Positions 36,551-45,782 of a stretch of 64,000 nt of DNA are shown here, one piece after another. A model generated the notes under the pieces. The model was not told where the DNA came from and did no database searches. It worked only from the letters and a program-made list of their open reading frames with translations. Origin of the DNA: Chryseobacterium sp. OSA05B (lineage in GTDB: Bacteria; Bacteroidota; Bacteroidia; Flavobacteriales; Weeksellaceae); assembly GCF_019970065.1 (NCBI RefSeq), contig NZ_JAHXYH010000002.1:806001-870000 (forward strand), written 5' to 3'. A program made the position numbers and the translations under genes. Within the stretch, counting starts at the first letter, position 1. Each line of letters starts with the position of its first letter.

Positions 36551-38482
36551 ATGAAAACACTTTATCTTTTGATTCTGAGCGCCTTGCTGCCGCAAGTGAT
36601 GTACAGCCAGAATATACATGATCACAATATTGAAAAGAAAGGATTGGTTGCAATGGAAAAGAAATCCTTTGCAAAAAAAATGACCTCTTACAATGTGAAT
36701 CCTAATACTTTGAATTACGATCTTCAGTATCAGAGAATGGACATCAGTCTGGATCCCGCAGTGTATAATATCTCAGGTTCTGTGACCTCGCACTTTAAGC
36801 CTAATCAGAATATGAGCAGCATCTATTTTGATCTTAACAGTACACTTACCGTATCTCAAGTGAAATACCACGGTACGGATCTAACATTTCAGCAACTTTC
36901 TACAAAAGAACTGAAGATAGATTTTCCGGCTTCTATCCCAGCGAATACACTGGATTCCCTGACGATCAATTATTCCGGTGCTCCATCTTCGGCTAACAGT
37001 GCTTTTTTTAATGGAAATCAGGGAGGAACGGCTGTTCTGTCTACATTGAGTGAGCCTTATGGTGCACAGGATTGGTTTCCTACCAAGCAGAGCCTGAATG
37101 ATAAAATTGAACGATTTGATTTTAAAATTACCACACCTTCACAATATAACGTTGCTGCAAACGGTAAACTGATGTCTGAAACGGCACTTCCCGGTTCAAA
37201 GAAACTGACTTTCTGGAGAACGGCTTATCCTACAGCAGCCTATCTGATTGCGCTTTCGATTACTAATTTTACCAAAATAAACAGTACCATCGGAAACCCT
37301 CCGTTTCCGTTTGTGAATTATGTATTCCCGTCTACCGCTTCCAATACAGGCACAATGTCTAATATAGAATGGACGAAACAGGCGATGGAGACATTTGAAA
37401 CCTATTTTGGACCTTATCCTTTCCGTAATGAAAAGTACGGGCATATGCAGTTCCAGTGGGGAGGTGGTATGGAGCATCAGACCATGTCTTCTATGGGCAG
37501 TTGGAGCAGAAGTATTATCGCTCATGAACTGGCTCACCAATGGTTTGGAGATAAAATAACCTGTGCAACATGGAATGATATCTGGCTGAATGAAGGTTTT
37601 GCCACTTTCGGGGAACATTTGGCGAACGAAAAACTATTGATGACCAATGCTCAGTTTATGAATTATCTGGTAGGTGAAAAAAACGATATTACCAGTGCTA
37701 CCGGAGGAAGTACTTACGTTTCAGATGCAGAGCTTTCCAACTCAAACCGAATTTTCAGCCCCAGACTTTCCTACGCAAAAGGAGGATACATCGTAAGAAT
37801 GATCAAATGGATTTTGGGTGATACGGCTTTCTATCAGGCTGTAAAAGACTATCATTCAAGACCGAATTTAGCATATGGTTATGCAAGTACGGCAGATTTT
37901 AAAGCTTCATTTCTTCAGTCCAGCGGAAAAGACCTTACTGAGTTTTTTAATGACTGGCTATATGGACAGGGATATCCTACCTACACTATCAAATGGAAGC
38001 AGACCGGAAATCAGATCTTCTTTAAAGCAGGACAGGCCCAGAGTAATGCTTCTGTTAGCTTTTTTGAAATGCCATTACCGATCAAAGTCAACGGAACAGG
38101 AGGACAGACCGCTTATTTTGTTCTGAATCATACTTCCAATAATCAGGGCTTCCTTGAAACGGTTTCTTTTCCTGTAGCGAGTGTTCAGTTTAATTATGAA
38201 CATCAGATTCTGGAGAAAAACTCTACCGTGACTCAGGATAATACATTAAGCGTATCTTCCGTAGATAAAGAAGATTTTGCGTTATATCCGAATCCCGCTA
38301 AAAATGAATTGTTCTTAAAGGGAATTGACAAAGCCGTGGAGTATTCCATTCATTCTATCGATGGAAAGCTGATCAGAAAGGCGGTATATCAACCTGGAAA
38401 ATCAATTGAGATCTTAGAACTGGTACCGGGAACCTATATTCTTACAGTTCAGGAGAAAAATATGAAATTTGTCAAGCATTAA
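36551..38482 (+). CDS. M1 family aminopeptidase, T9SS (copy 2)
   Basis: 643 residues from the ATG at 36551, giving the signal peptide MKTLYLLILSALLPQVMYSQ. It is closely similar to copy 1 along its whole length, with the same GGMEHQ, HELAHQ (H325), NEGFATF and T9SS C-terminal domain (from ALYPNPAKNE). Differences cluster near the signal peptide, in the loop at about residues 155-175, and after the zinc site. The two genes are a tandem duplication that includes the 5' leader. Both look functional. Confidence 0.93.
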   Translation: MKTLYLLILSALLPQVMYSQNIHDHNIEKKGLVAMEKKSFAKKMTSYNVNPNTLNYDLQYQRMDISLDPAVYNISGSVTSHFKPNQNMSSIYFDLNSTLTVSQVKYHGTDLTFQQLSTKELKIDFPASIPANTLDSLTINYSGAPSSANSAFFNGNQGGTAVLSTLSEPYGAQDWFPTKQSLNDKIERFDFKITTPSQYNVAANGKLMSETALPGSKKLTFWRTAYPTAAYLIALSITNFTKINSTIGNPPFPFVNYVFPSTASNTGTMSNIEWTKQAMETFETYFGPYPFRNEKYGHMQFQWGGGMEHQTMSSMGSWSRSIIAHELAHQWFGDKITCATWNDIWLNEGFATFGEHLANEKLLMTNAQFMNYLVGEKNDITSATGGSTYVSDAELSNSNRIFSPRLSYAKGGYIVRMIKWILGDTAFYQAVKDYHSRPNLAYGYASTADFKASFLQSSGKDLTEFFNDWLYGQGYPTYTIKWKQTGNQIFFKAGQAQSNASVSFFEMPLPIKVNGTGGQTAYFVLNHTSNNQGFLETVSFPVASVQFNYEHQILEKNSTVTQDNTLSVSSVDKEDFALYPNPAKNELFLKGIDKAVEYSIHSIDGKLIRKAVYQPGKSIEILELVPGTYILTVQEKNMKFVKH

Positions 38483-38640
38483 ATCGAGTCAGGAAGTTTG
38501 AAGATGGAAGAGGGGAGTGATTGCAGTCTAAATCAGAACTAAAAGTCTTTTTATTTGGAACAAAGCCTCAAACTATCCTTGGCAAGGATGCCAACAGTAA
38601 TTACGATCTTCTCATCTTGACGAATTTAAATTAAATAACA

Positions 38641-38666
38641 AAAACGGACCCATGGTCCGTTTTTTC
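38641..38666 (+). terminator. Intrinsic terminator
   Basis: AAAACGGACC/GGTCCGTTTT with a 3-base loop and a T run. It is 158 bases after the second M1 gene; the bases between hold no gene. Confidence 0.8.
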
Positions 38667-38704
38667 ATTTTTAGATAGCAGTCACGTAAATTTAATATCA
38701 CAAA

Positions 38705-38839
38705 ATGGTAAAAGCAAGTCAGAGTTTGTCAGATAATGATCTGAAAAGTTTCACCACCCGTAAAGAGGTTAAAAGAGCGGATAATAAAAATAGTGAGCGC
38801 GTTCAGCGGATGTTAGGGCATACAATAATTCCATTTTAA
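38705..38839 (+). CDS. Possible 44-residue small protein
   Basis: An ATG-to-TAA frame of 44 codons lies alone in the gap between the second M1 gene's terminator and the convergent cupin gene. The product would be charged and soluble (MVKASQSLSDNDLKSF at the start, RVQRMLGHTIIPF at the end). A TAAATTTA element lies about 13 bases upstream. No family is recognised. It could be a real small protein, a gene remnant or chance; codon use looks coding-like but the frame is short. Confidence 0.3.
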   Translation: MVKASQSLSDNDLKSFTTRKEVKRADNKNSERVQRMLGHTIIPF

Positions 38840-38874
38840 TATAATTTATGGGTTAATAGATCATGAAAAAGCTT

Positions 38875-39753
38875 TTATATCAGGAAGCTTCTGTGTTTTC
38901 TGGCAGCCCGGGTAGCTCTTTTTCTGGCTGTTTTTACTTTGTACCGGAACCATTTTTCTTTAAAGAGTTTACGCATCATATTATCAAAATTTCTGGTCAC
39001 GACCATATTTTTGAAGCCGCGCCATTTTTCAAGTAAACTTGAAGGAAGGGCCCTTACAGAAACGGAATAACCTTCGGTTTCATATTGTATATAATGCCAC
39101 CAGCCGGAAGGGATATAAAGTGTTTCGCCAGGCTTTAACAGCGCTTCATAACCGTTTAAGTAGAGGAGAGCAGGGAATTCCCTGTAGTCGGGATCTTTGA
39201 TATTGGGTAAGCTGTGAAAGTTGTAAGGCAGTTTATACATCAGATCCGACTGCTCCCAAGGAAAAAGCCAGATCCTTTTAATGCCGTGAAATTGGGTGAT
39301 AAAAACATGGGACATATCAATATCAATGTGGTTTCTCGTAATGGATCCTTCACCACCGAAGAACATAAAAGGAAGCCACTTTAATATTTTTCCGTTCGTG
39401 ACATCATTGTAATGAAGATCATCTTTAAGCTCCGGTCTGATGTTGAGCAGATTGAATAAAAAAAGCCTGTGCTCTGTAGACGTTGTGCTGATCAGGTCGA
39501 GATATTCCGCAAATGTAGTCTGCCCGATAGGGTTGCTGGCTACTTTGTCCAGAGATTCCAGCTCGCTTCCGTAGATGTTAACTTTATGACTACCTGCTAT
39601 TTCCTTGAAGTATTCATAATTCCACTTTTTAAAAGCAGGACTTCCGGGATCGATGAAATCTTCCATAATAATAGGAAGGCGTGGTTTCATATAATTCTGT
39701 ATAAAGCTTCGGGAACTTATTGTCTTTACTTTTTCTATCGGAGTCAGTCTCAT
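38875..39753 (-). CDS. Cupin-like (JmjC/Cupin_8) protein
   Basis: 292 residues. The N-terminal part (FIQNYMKPRLPIIMEDF) and the double-stranded beta-helix core are typical of Cupin_8/JmjC-like Fe(II)/2-oxoglutarate oxygenases. The metal-binding HxD is in RNHIDIDMSHVF (about residue 140), and the distal His is in PSGWWHYIQ (about 220). A basic tail of Arg and Lys (KTARKRATRAARKHR) ends the protein. Members hydroxylate proteins or small molecules; the substrate is unknown. It is divergent from kbl, with 160 bases between them. Confidence 0.87.
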   Translation of the reverse strand: MRLTPIEKVKTISSRSFIQNYMKPRLPIIMEDFIDPGSPAFKKWNYEYFKEIAGSHKVNIYGSELESLDKVASNPIGQTTFAEYLDLISTTSTEHRLFLFNLLNIRPELKDDLHYNDVTNGKILKWLPFMFFGGEGSITRNHIDIDMSHVFITQFHGIKRIWLFPWEQSDLMYKLPYNFHSLPNIKDPDYREFPALLYLNGYEALLKPGETLYIPSGWWHYIQYETEGYSVSVRALPSSLLEKWRGFKNMVVTRNFDNMMRKLFKEKWFRYKVKTARKRATRAARKHRSFLI

Positions 39754-39913
39754 ATTCCTCAGTTTAAGTCACAAATATAAATATTATCCTACTAAATTAG
39801 TAGACTAATTATGTTAAAACTGAATTTGACCCCTATTTTTAGAATAAAACTTTTAAAAGCTGATATTTTAACACCTTTTTATTAAATTAGCGCATCTAAA
39901 AAATTACTAAAAA

Positions 39914-41110
39914 ATGATCTCTGAAAAATATCTTCAACATTTACAGAACGAACTACAAAACATTGAAAATGACGGTCTTTATAAAAGAGAAAGAATCATC
40001 ACTTCCCAGCAGAGTGCAGAAATAGAAGCTAACGGAAAGAAGCTTTTAAACTTTTGTGCCAATAATTATCTGGGTCTGTCAAACAATCCGGAGGTCATGA
40101 AAGCCTCTCAGGACATGATAGAGTCTCATGGTTACGGGATGTCATCTGTACGTTTCATCTGCGGAACACAGGATATTCACAAGGAATTAGAGAAAAAAAT
40201 CGCGGATTTCTTAGGTCTTGAAGACACGATTTTATATGCAGCATGTTTTGATGCAAACGGAGGTGTTTTTGAACCTTTGTTTACTGAAGAAGATGCGATT
40301 ATTTCAGACGAGCTGAACCACGCTTCAATTATTGACGGAGTACGTCTTTGTAAATCGGCAAGATACCGTTATAAAAATAATAATATGGCTGATCTTGAAG
40401 CACAGTTAATCGCTGCTTCTGAAAAAGATCACCGTTTCAAAATCATCGTTACAGACGGAGTTTTCTCTATGGATGGTATTGTAGCTGATCTGAAAGGCGT
40501 ATGTGATCTTGCAGACAAATACAATGCATTAGTAATGGTGGATGATTCTCACGCTACAGGTTTCATCGGAAAAACAGGTCGTGGGACCCATGAAGCCAAT
40601 GAAGTAATGGGTCGAGTGGATATTATCACTTCTACGTTAGGAAAAGCTTTAGGGGGTGCTTTGGGAGGATTTACTTCCGGTAAAAAAGAGATCATCGATA
40701 TGCTGAGACAGCGTTCCCGTCCTTATTTATTCTCCAATTCATTAGCGCCAGGTATCGTAGGAGCTGCATTGAAAGTTTTGGATATGATCTCTGAAGATAC
40801 TTCACTTCGTGATCAGGTAATGGAAAACGCTGAATATTTCAGAAAAGAAATGGTAGCCAAAGGATTTGATATTCCTGAAGGTGATGCTGCCATTGTTCCG
40901 GTAATGTTATACGACGCGCCTCTTGCTCAGAAAATGGCTGAAAAGCTTATGGATGAAGGCATTTACGTGATCGGATTCTTCTATCCTGTAGTACCGAAAG
41001 GAAAAGCAAGGATCAGAGTACAGCTTTCTGCTGCTCACACCAGAGCCCACCTTGATAAAGCAATTGCTGCTTTTGAAAAAGTAGGAAAAGAGCTTGGTGT
41101 TATTTCTTAA
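39914..41110 (+). CDS. kbl: Glycine C-acetyltransferase (2-amino-3-ketobutyrate CoA ligase)
   Basis: 398 residues, the length of KBL. It is a fold-type I PLP enzyme of the alpha-oxoamine synthase family. K244 in STLGKALGG is the PLP lysine, with [11 protein letters not shown] before it (about 210) and [16 protein letters not shown] near the N-terminus. It makes glycine and acetyl-CoA from 2-amino-3-ketobutyrate in threonine breakdown. The threonine dehydrogenase gene is not in the window. A TAAATTAG element at 39883-39890 may be its promoter. Confidence 0.95.
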   Translation: MISEKYLQHLQNELQNIENDGLYKRERIITSQQSAEIEANGKKLLNFCANNYLGLSNNPEVMKASQDMIESHGYGMSSVRFICGTQDIHKELEKKIADFLGLEDTILYAACFDANGGVFEPLFTEEDAIISDELNHASIIDGVRLCKSARYRYKNNNMADLEAQLIAASEKDHRFKIIVTDGVFSMDGIVADLKGVCDLADKYNALVMVDDSHATGFIGKTGRGTHEANEVMGRVDIITSTLGKALGGALGGFTSGKKEIIDMLRQRSRPYLFSNSLAPGIVGAALKVLDMISEDTSLRDQVMENAEYFRKEMVAKGFDIPEGDAAIVPVMLYDAPLAQKMAEKLMDEGIYVIGFFYPVVPKGKARIRVQLSAAHTRAHLDKAIAAFEKVGKELGVIS

Positions 41111-41141
41111 TTAAAATAGGATATTATTAAAAACAGGTTTT

Positions 41142-41663
41142 ATGAAAAAAATACTTTTGATCATCGGTTTTGTATGTTTTCAAAGTTTCTCTGCACAGAG
41201 CATTATGGATTTCGATCTTAAAAATGTAGAACTGCAGGGCATGAAACCTGCGACAATAGATAAAGAAATGAAAGATATCGGGATTACAAAGATCCCTTTT
41301 GTGACGGATAATCCCGATATTATTTCAAAAATAGAAGGTCCGGAAACGGCAGCAACCATTAAAAACTTCTACACCTTTACGTATAATAACTCTAAAAAGG
41401 ATGATGGTGGGGTAATGGTTTATGAGTTTAAAACCAAAAAAGATCTGGATGCGTTTCTTGCCAAAAACTATGAACAGTCCAACAGCAGAACTTTAGTAAA
41501 AGGACTGTTCTGCATTAATATCTGGAGCGATTACGGCCTGCATGTAAAAGGCAAGGAAACTAGTGAAGACCATCTGAATAAATTGGAGAAGTATTACGTT
41601 AATCTGGGGGCCAAAAGAGTAAAGCTACAGGAAATGCAGCCTGTTGACGCTACCGATCAATAA
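41142..41663 (+). CDS. Exported protein of unknown function
   Basis: 173 residues with a signal peptide (MKKILLIIGFVCFQSFSAQ). The mature part is alpha/beta with a charged, amphipathic look (FKTKKDLDAFLAKNYEQ). No family is recognised. It starts 31 bases after kbl and is followed 15 bases later by the HemJ-like gene, so all three may share a transcript. Confidence 0.75.
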   Translation: MKKILLIIGFVCFQSFSAQSIMDFDLKNVELQGMKPATIDKEMKDIGITKIPFVTDNPDIISKIEGPETAATIKNFYTFTYNNSKKDDGGVMVYEFKTKKDLDAFLAKNYEQSNSRTLVKGLFCINIWSDYGLHVKGKETSEDHLNKLEKYYVNLGAKRVKLQEMQPVDATDQ

Positions 41664-41678
41664 TTTTTATATCTACTG

Positions 41679-42227
41679 ATGCTTTATACAATAATCAAAG
41701 CACTGCATATCATTTTTATGGTAAGCTATTTTGCGGGAATTTTCTATCTCGTAAGAATTTTCGTTTACTATAAGGATACAGACGAATTTGCTGAAGAAAA
41801 AAAGAAAATCCTCAGAGAACAATATACTTTCATGGCCAGAAGGCTTTGGAATATTATTACCGTTCCGGCAGGTGTGATAATGGCAGTTTGCGGAATTGTC
41901 ATGATCTTTCTGAATACCGGGCTGATGAAAATGCCGTGGTTTCATTTAAAACTTACTTTCCTGATCGGTCTTGCCGTTTATCATTACTGGTGCTGGAAAA
42001 AAGTGCTGAAACTGAAAGAGTTGAACGGCCAAACCATCGAAACGCCTAATATCAAACTGAGACAGGCCAACGAGATCGCGACATTCCTGCTGTTCCTTGT
42101 GGTATTCACCGTAATCCTGAAATCTTCAGTGATTGAATACTGGTGGCAATTAATCGTCGGATTTTTCGTTCTTGTATTTCTGATCATGATGACCGTGAAA
42201 CTCGTTAATAAAAAAAAGAAGAAATAA
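41679..42227 (+). CDS. hemJ: HemJ-like/CopD family membrane protein
   Basis: 182 residues with five hydrophobic segments. The first segment KALHIIFMVSYFAGIFYLVRIFVYY matches the HemJ (UPF0093) start (H10 and the SYFAGIFYLVR motif), and LKLTFLIGLAVYHYW is also typical. HemJ oxidises protoporphyrinogen IX in heme synthesis at the inner membrane and uses a conserved His and Lys; both appear present. The wider family is also annotated CopD. Confidence 0.8.
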   Translation: MLYTIIKALHIIFMVSYFAGIFYLVRIFVYYKDTDEFAEEKKKILREQYTFMARRLWNIITVPAGVIMAVCGIVMIFLNTGLMKMPWFHLKLTFLIGLAVYHYWCWKKVLKLKELNGQTIETPNIKLRQANEIATFLLFLVVFTVILKSSVIEYWWQLIVGFFVLVFLIMMTVKLVNKKKKK

Positions 42228-42302
42228 AGTAATAAGTTAAGAGTTATGAATGATGAGTTTGTTTGCTACCTGCTACCTAAACTCTAACCCCTAAATAAAA
42301 CT

Positions 42303-43031
42303 ATGATTGCAATTTTAAAGAAGGAACTTTGGAGTTACTTTGGAAACTGGAGCGCGTGGGTCATTATCGGCGCATTCAGTCTGATTACCGCTCTTTTCCT
42401 GTTTTTTTTCGAGAATGATTCTAATATTTTCGACATCGGAATGGCTTCTCTACAGAGCTATTTCGTACTCGTTCCATGGCTGCTGATGTTTATTATTCCT
42501 GCATTGTCTATGAAGACTTTTGCAGAAGAACAGCAGACGGGAACCCTGAACTGGCTGTTTTCCCAGCCTCTAAAAGTTTCAGATTTGGTAACAGGGAAGT
42601 TTCTTTCAGTGTGGATCGTTGGGGTTTTATGCCTGATTCCGTCACTGATTTATCTTTATACCGTATATGTTCTTGGTGTTCCAGCCGGGAATATTGACCT
42701 TGGAATGACCTTCGGAAGTTATATCGGACTAATTGTGCTGATTGCAGCATTCTCAGGCGTTGGAATTCTGGCTTCTTCCTTATCGCAGAATCAGATCATG
42801 GCGTACCTGTTAGGGGTCTTCATGTGTTTCATCATGTACTTTGGAATAGAGCAGCTGGCGAGTTACAAGCTTTTGGGCGGTGCCGATTTTATTCTTCAGA
42901 ATATTGGTTTTTATCAGCATTTTCTTGGCTTTACAAGAGGTCTTATTGATTTTAAGGATGTCGCCTATTTTATTCTGATCATCGGTGCTACGTTATTATT
43001 GTCCAACCATTTTATCTCTAAAAAGAAGTAG
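42303..43031 (+). CDS. gldF: Gliding motility ABC transporter permease GldF
   Basis: 242 residues with about six hydrophobic segments. MIAILKKELWSYFGNWSAW, SMKTFAEEQQTGTLNW and the partner gldG downstream identify GldF, the ABC-2 type permease of the GldAFG complex. It acts in the inner membrane. GldFG are needed for gliding in some flavobacteria but are also kept in non-gliding relatives. The gap to gldG is one base. Bases 42264-42296 upstream carry CTACCTGCTACCT repeat text. Confidence 0.93.
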   Translation: MIAILKKELWSYFGNWSAWVIIGAFSLITALFLFFFENDSNIFDIGMASLQSYFVLVPWLLMFIIPALSMKTFAEEQQTGTLNWLFSQPLKVSDLVTGKFLSVWIVGVLCLIPSLIYLYTVYVLGVPAGNIDLGMTFGSYIGLIVLIAAFSGVGILASSLSQNQIMAYLLGVFMCFIMYFGIEQLASYKLLGGADFILQNIGFYQHFLGFTRGLIDFKDVAYFILIIGATLLLSNHFISKKK

Positions 43032-43032
43032 T

Positions 43033-44706
43033 ATGATGAAGAAGTTCAATATTAAATCTCCATTAGGAATTTTCCTGATCGCCATAGTGCCTTTGGTGAT
43101 TCTGCTTACGTACTCAGGAATAAGATTAGACTTAACAAAAGAAAAAAGATATACGCTTTCGGACAGTACCGTAAAAGTACTGGAATCTGTGAAAAAGCCG
43201 CTTACGGTAGATGTTTATCTTGAAGGAGATTTTCCGGCAAGCTTTAAGCAGCTTCAGAGCGAAACCAGATTTATGCTGGAAGAATTCAGAAAAATCAACC
43301 CGAAGATCGATTTTAAATTCATTGATCCTATTAAAACCAAAATGTCTCAGGACACGCTGATGGCGATGGGGATGCAGCCTTCCGTTCTTCCGGATGTTAA
43401 AGACGGTAAGATTTCACAGATTACGCTTTTCCCTTATGCTGTTATCAAATATGACAAAAGGGGAGTGTCTATTCCGTTGGTGGTACAGCAGGCAGGAATA
43501 GATGCCGACCAGCAGCTGACCAGATCTATTGAAGGTCTGGAATACAGTCTGGTTTCCAATATCAAAAACATTGCGGCTGATAAGAGAAAGAAAGTCGGAA
43601 TCCTGGTGAATCAGGATGAGCTTGGTCCTGAAGAGTTCCATGGTTTTATGCAATTGGCGATGGAAAATTATGATGCAGGTCCTGTGGTCCCAAAAAATCA
43701 GACAGAACTTACCCTGGAAGATCTTCCGTTATTGAAGCAGATGAGCGCTTTGGTGATTGCAAAACCGAGAAAAGCATTTACAGATAATGAAAAAGTAATT
43801 CTTGACCAGTTTATTATGAATGGTGGAAAAACGCTGTGGATGATCGATGCCGTAAACGCTGAAATGGATACGCTGACAAGATCTCAAAAAGTGATGCCTT
43901 TCCCTGTGGACATCAATATGACAGATTTCTTTTTCAATTACGGAATCAGGATCAATCCGGCTTTGGTGAAGGATGTAAAGAAATTTGCTCTGCTGAAACT
44001 GGTTACCGGTGAAGTAGGAGGGAACCCTCAGTATACAAGCCTTCCGTGGCCGTATTTTCCACTTGGAATTGCTGAAAACGATAATCCGATTACGAAAAAT
44101 ATTAATCCGGTAAAATTTGAATTTCCAACTTCCATCGATACATTAGGGGGAAGAAAAAATATCAAAACACAGGTTCTTTTCGAATCGAGTGAGAGAACAC
44201 TTCTGAAGCAGGTTCCGAACTATGTGGACCTAAAAGAAATTGCCAGCGTAGACAGTCTTGGGCAAATGGAAAAACCGAGCAAACCGAAGATCTTTGCTGT
44301 TGCATTGGAAGGGAAATTTAATTCTGCCTATGCCTCAAGAATTGAAAGAAAAGGATATCCCGGTTTCAAAAGCCAGAGTCCTGAAAACAAAATGATCGTG
44401 ATTGCTGACGGAGATGTCGGAAGAAATAAAATGCATAAAGGCGAGCCGCTTCCGATGGGAATTGACCGTCTGACGAATCAGGAGTTTGGGAACGAACAGT
44501 TCCTCAGAAATGCTTTAGATTATCTTCTGGATGACAGCAATCTGATGGCGCTTAGAAACAGAAACATCGAAGAAAGGCTTCTGGACAGAAACCGTATCAC
44601 GGAGGAAAAAGCAAACTGGCAATGGCTGAATTTACTGCTGCCTTTAGTGGTGATCGGTCTGCTGGGAGGATTGTTCTTCTGGATGAGGAAAAGAAAGTTT
44701 GGATAG
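43033..44706 (+). CDS. gldG: Gliding motility-associated substrate-binding protein GldG
   Basis: 557 residues from the ATG at 43033 (a second ATG follows at once). The frame runs back to a GTG at 42985, but that part lies within gldF. An N-terminal membrane anchor (residues 10-30) is followed by the long periplasmic GldG domain (RLDLTKEKRYTLSD, LVVQQAGIDADQQLTRSIEG) and a C-terminal membrane helix (about 535-555) with a basic end. It partners GldF in an ABC complex. The pair is co-transcribed and ends at a strong terminator. Confidence 0.94.
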   Translation: MMKKFNIKSPLGIFLIAIVPLVILLTYSGIRLDLTKEKRYTLSDSTVKVLESVKKPLTVDVYLEGDFPASFKQLQSETRFMLEEFRKINPKIDFKFIDPIKTKMSQDTLMAMGMQPSVLPDVKDGKISQITLFPYAVIKYDKRGVSIPLVVQQAGIDADQQLTRSIEGLEYSLVSNIKNIAADKRKKVGILVNQDELGPEEFHGFMQLAMENYDAGPVVPKNQTELTLEDLPLLKQMSALVIAKPRKAFTDNEKVILDQFIMNGGKTLWMIDAVNAEMDTLTRSQKVMPFPVDINMTDFFFNYGIRINPALVKDVKKFALLKLVTGEVGGNPQYTSLPWPYFPLGIAENDNPITKNINPVKFEFPTSIDTLGGRKNIKTQVLFESSERTLLKQVPNYVDLKEIASVDSLGQMEKPSKPKIFAVALEGKFNSAYASRIERKGYPGFKSQSPENKMIVIADGDVGRNKMHKGEPLPMGIDRLTNQEFGNEQFLRNALDYLLDDSNLMALRNRNIEERLLDRNRITEEKANWQWLNLLLPLVVIGLLGGLFFWMRKRKFG

Positions 44707-44713
44707 AATATAT

Positions 44714-44742
44714 AAAACCACCGTGAAAAACGGTGGTTTTTT
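44714..44742 (+). terminator. Intrinsic terminator of gldFG
   Basis: AAAACCACCG/CGGTGGTTTT stem with a T run, 8 bases after the gldG stop. Confidence 0.88.
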
Positions 44743-44832
44743 ATTTTTGGAGTACGGAGCAGCGTTGAGGTATTTACATTAATAAGAACGCAATTTAATC
44801 TGTTCATTCCCTAATCCCTAATCCCTGCTACC

Positions 44833-45267
44833 TTAATATCTAAACGGAAGATTCACAATATCAATTACTTTTTCGCCCCTGTTGTTTTTACCGGCTTCCC
44901 ACTTCACGTTGTAAGTTGCTTTTTCAGCTGCTTTTTTTACCTCCGTATTGAACGTTTCATCACCTCCGTAAGTGGAGACATTGATTACATTACCTTCTGA
45001 ATTGACTTTCAGAATGATCTTCGTTTTTAAATCTTTCCCGAGAGCCTTAAGAGCATCGGTATTCAGATTCTTTTTGACATGGTCAATAAAGGCTTTGTTT
45101 CCTTTGGGATATTGAGCAGGAAAAGCCACCATCGGAGGCGGCGGAACAGACATGTCCTGAGGCTGCCGTGATTCAAATTTGTCTTTTACTTTTTCTTCTT
45201 TTTTTACTTTCTGTGCCAACCCAATTCCGAAGATTAATATCAGGATGAGTAAGAATACTTTTTTCAT
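44833..45267 (-). CDS. TonB C-terminal domain-like exported protein
   Basis: 144 residues. A signal peptide or anchor (MKKVFLLILILIFGIGLAQ) is followed by a charged Lys/Glu stretch, a proline run (SVPPPPM) and a C-terminal domain with the TonB-like pattern TKIILKVNSEGNVINVSTYGG...KAAEKATYNVKWEAGKNNRGE. It is shorter than a true energy transducer but resembles the many small TonB-domain proteins of Bacteroidota, which may couple to outer-membrane transporters. Monocistronic. Its 3' end overlaps CCCTAATCCCTGCTACCTTA repeat text. Confidence 0.75.
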   Translation of the reverse strand: MKKVFLLILILIFGIGLAQKVKKEEKVKDKFESRQPQDMSVPPPPMVAFPAQYPKGNKAFIDHVKKNLNTDALKALGKDLKTKIILKVNSEGNVINVSTYGGDETFNTEVKKAAEKATYNVKWEAGKNNRGEKVIDIVNLPFRY

Positions 45268-45782
45268 AATAATTAGTTTTTGGTTTTCCTACTTTTTAAA
45301 GCTTTTCGGATTCCGCTTATCTAAATCCTAAGGTACTGAATTTATGGGTTGATTTTTAAATTATCAAATGAATTTGAGGTTAAAGTTTTGGTGTTTAGGG
45401 TTTTATTGTGTGAGTAGGATTTTGCGTTATATAAAGGTTGACGCGAAAAAAGCTAATGTGGTGTATGAAAGTTAAGTCTCAAAACTTGTGGAGTATTAAA
45501 AAAGAATCAAACCTTATAATAAAATACATCTTTTGATTTTTAAAGATTTTTTAACCACAAATACCACAATTTTTTTTCACTAATCACACTATGACGTCAT
45601 CTATATTTGTGTGATTAGTGAAAATAGTAGCCGTAGCTCGTGTTTTAATCAACGCAAAGTTTTGGTATAACACCGGATAGTTTAAGAAATACAAAGAGAA
45701 AAATCACTCTTAGATTGATTCGATGAAGCGTCTGCATAAAATTTTCCTTAGCCTATTTGAGCTGAAGCGACATTTGTGTTTA
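45268..45782. other. Non-coding gap with a perfect inverted repeat
   Basis: No gene is supported in these 515 bases. A perfect 16-base inverted repeat (45574-45589 and 45609-45624, TTTTCACTAATCACAC type) surrounds a 19-base loop that itself contains the palindrome ATGACGTCAT. Confidence 0.65.

Noticed and set aside
38483..38640. Possible tRNA or structured RNA after the second M1 gene
   Set aside because: No cloverleaf, CCA end or conserved T-loop could be found; the text resembles dispersed repeat sequence.
42985..43032. GTG start of gldG within gldF
   Set aside because: The added residues are unlike the GldG N-terminus, and the ATG at 43033 gives a proper membrane anchor right after the gldF stop.
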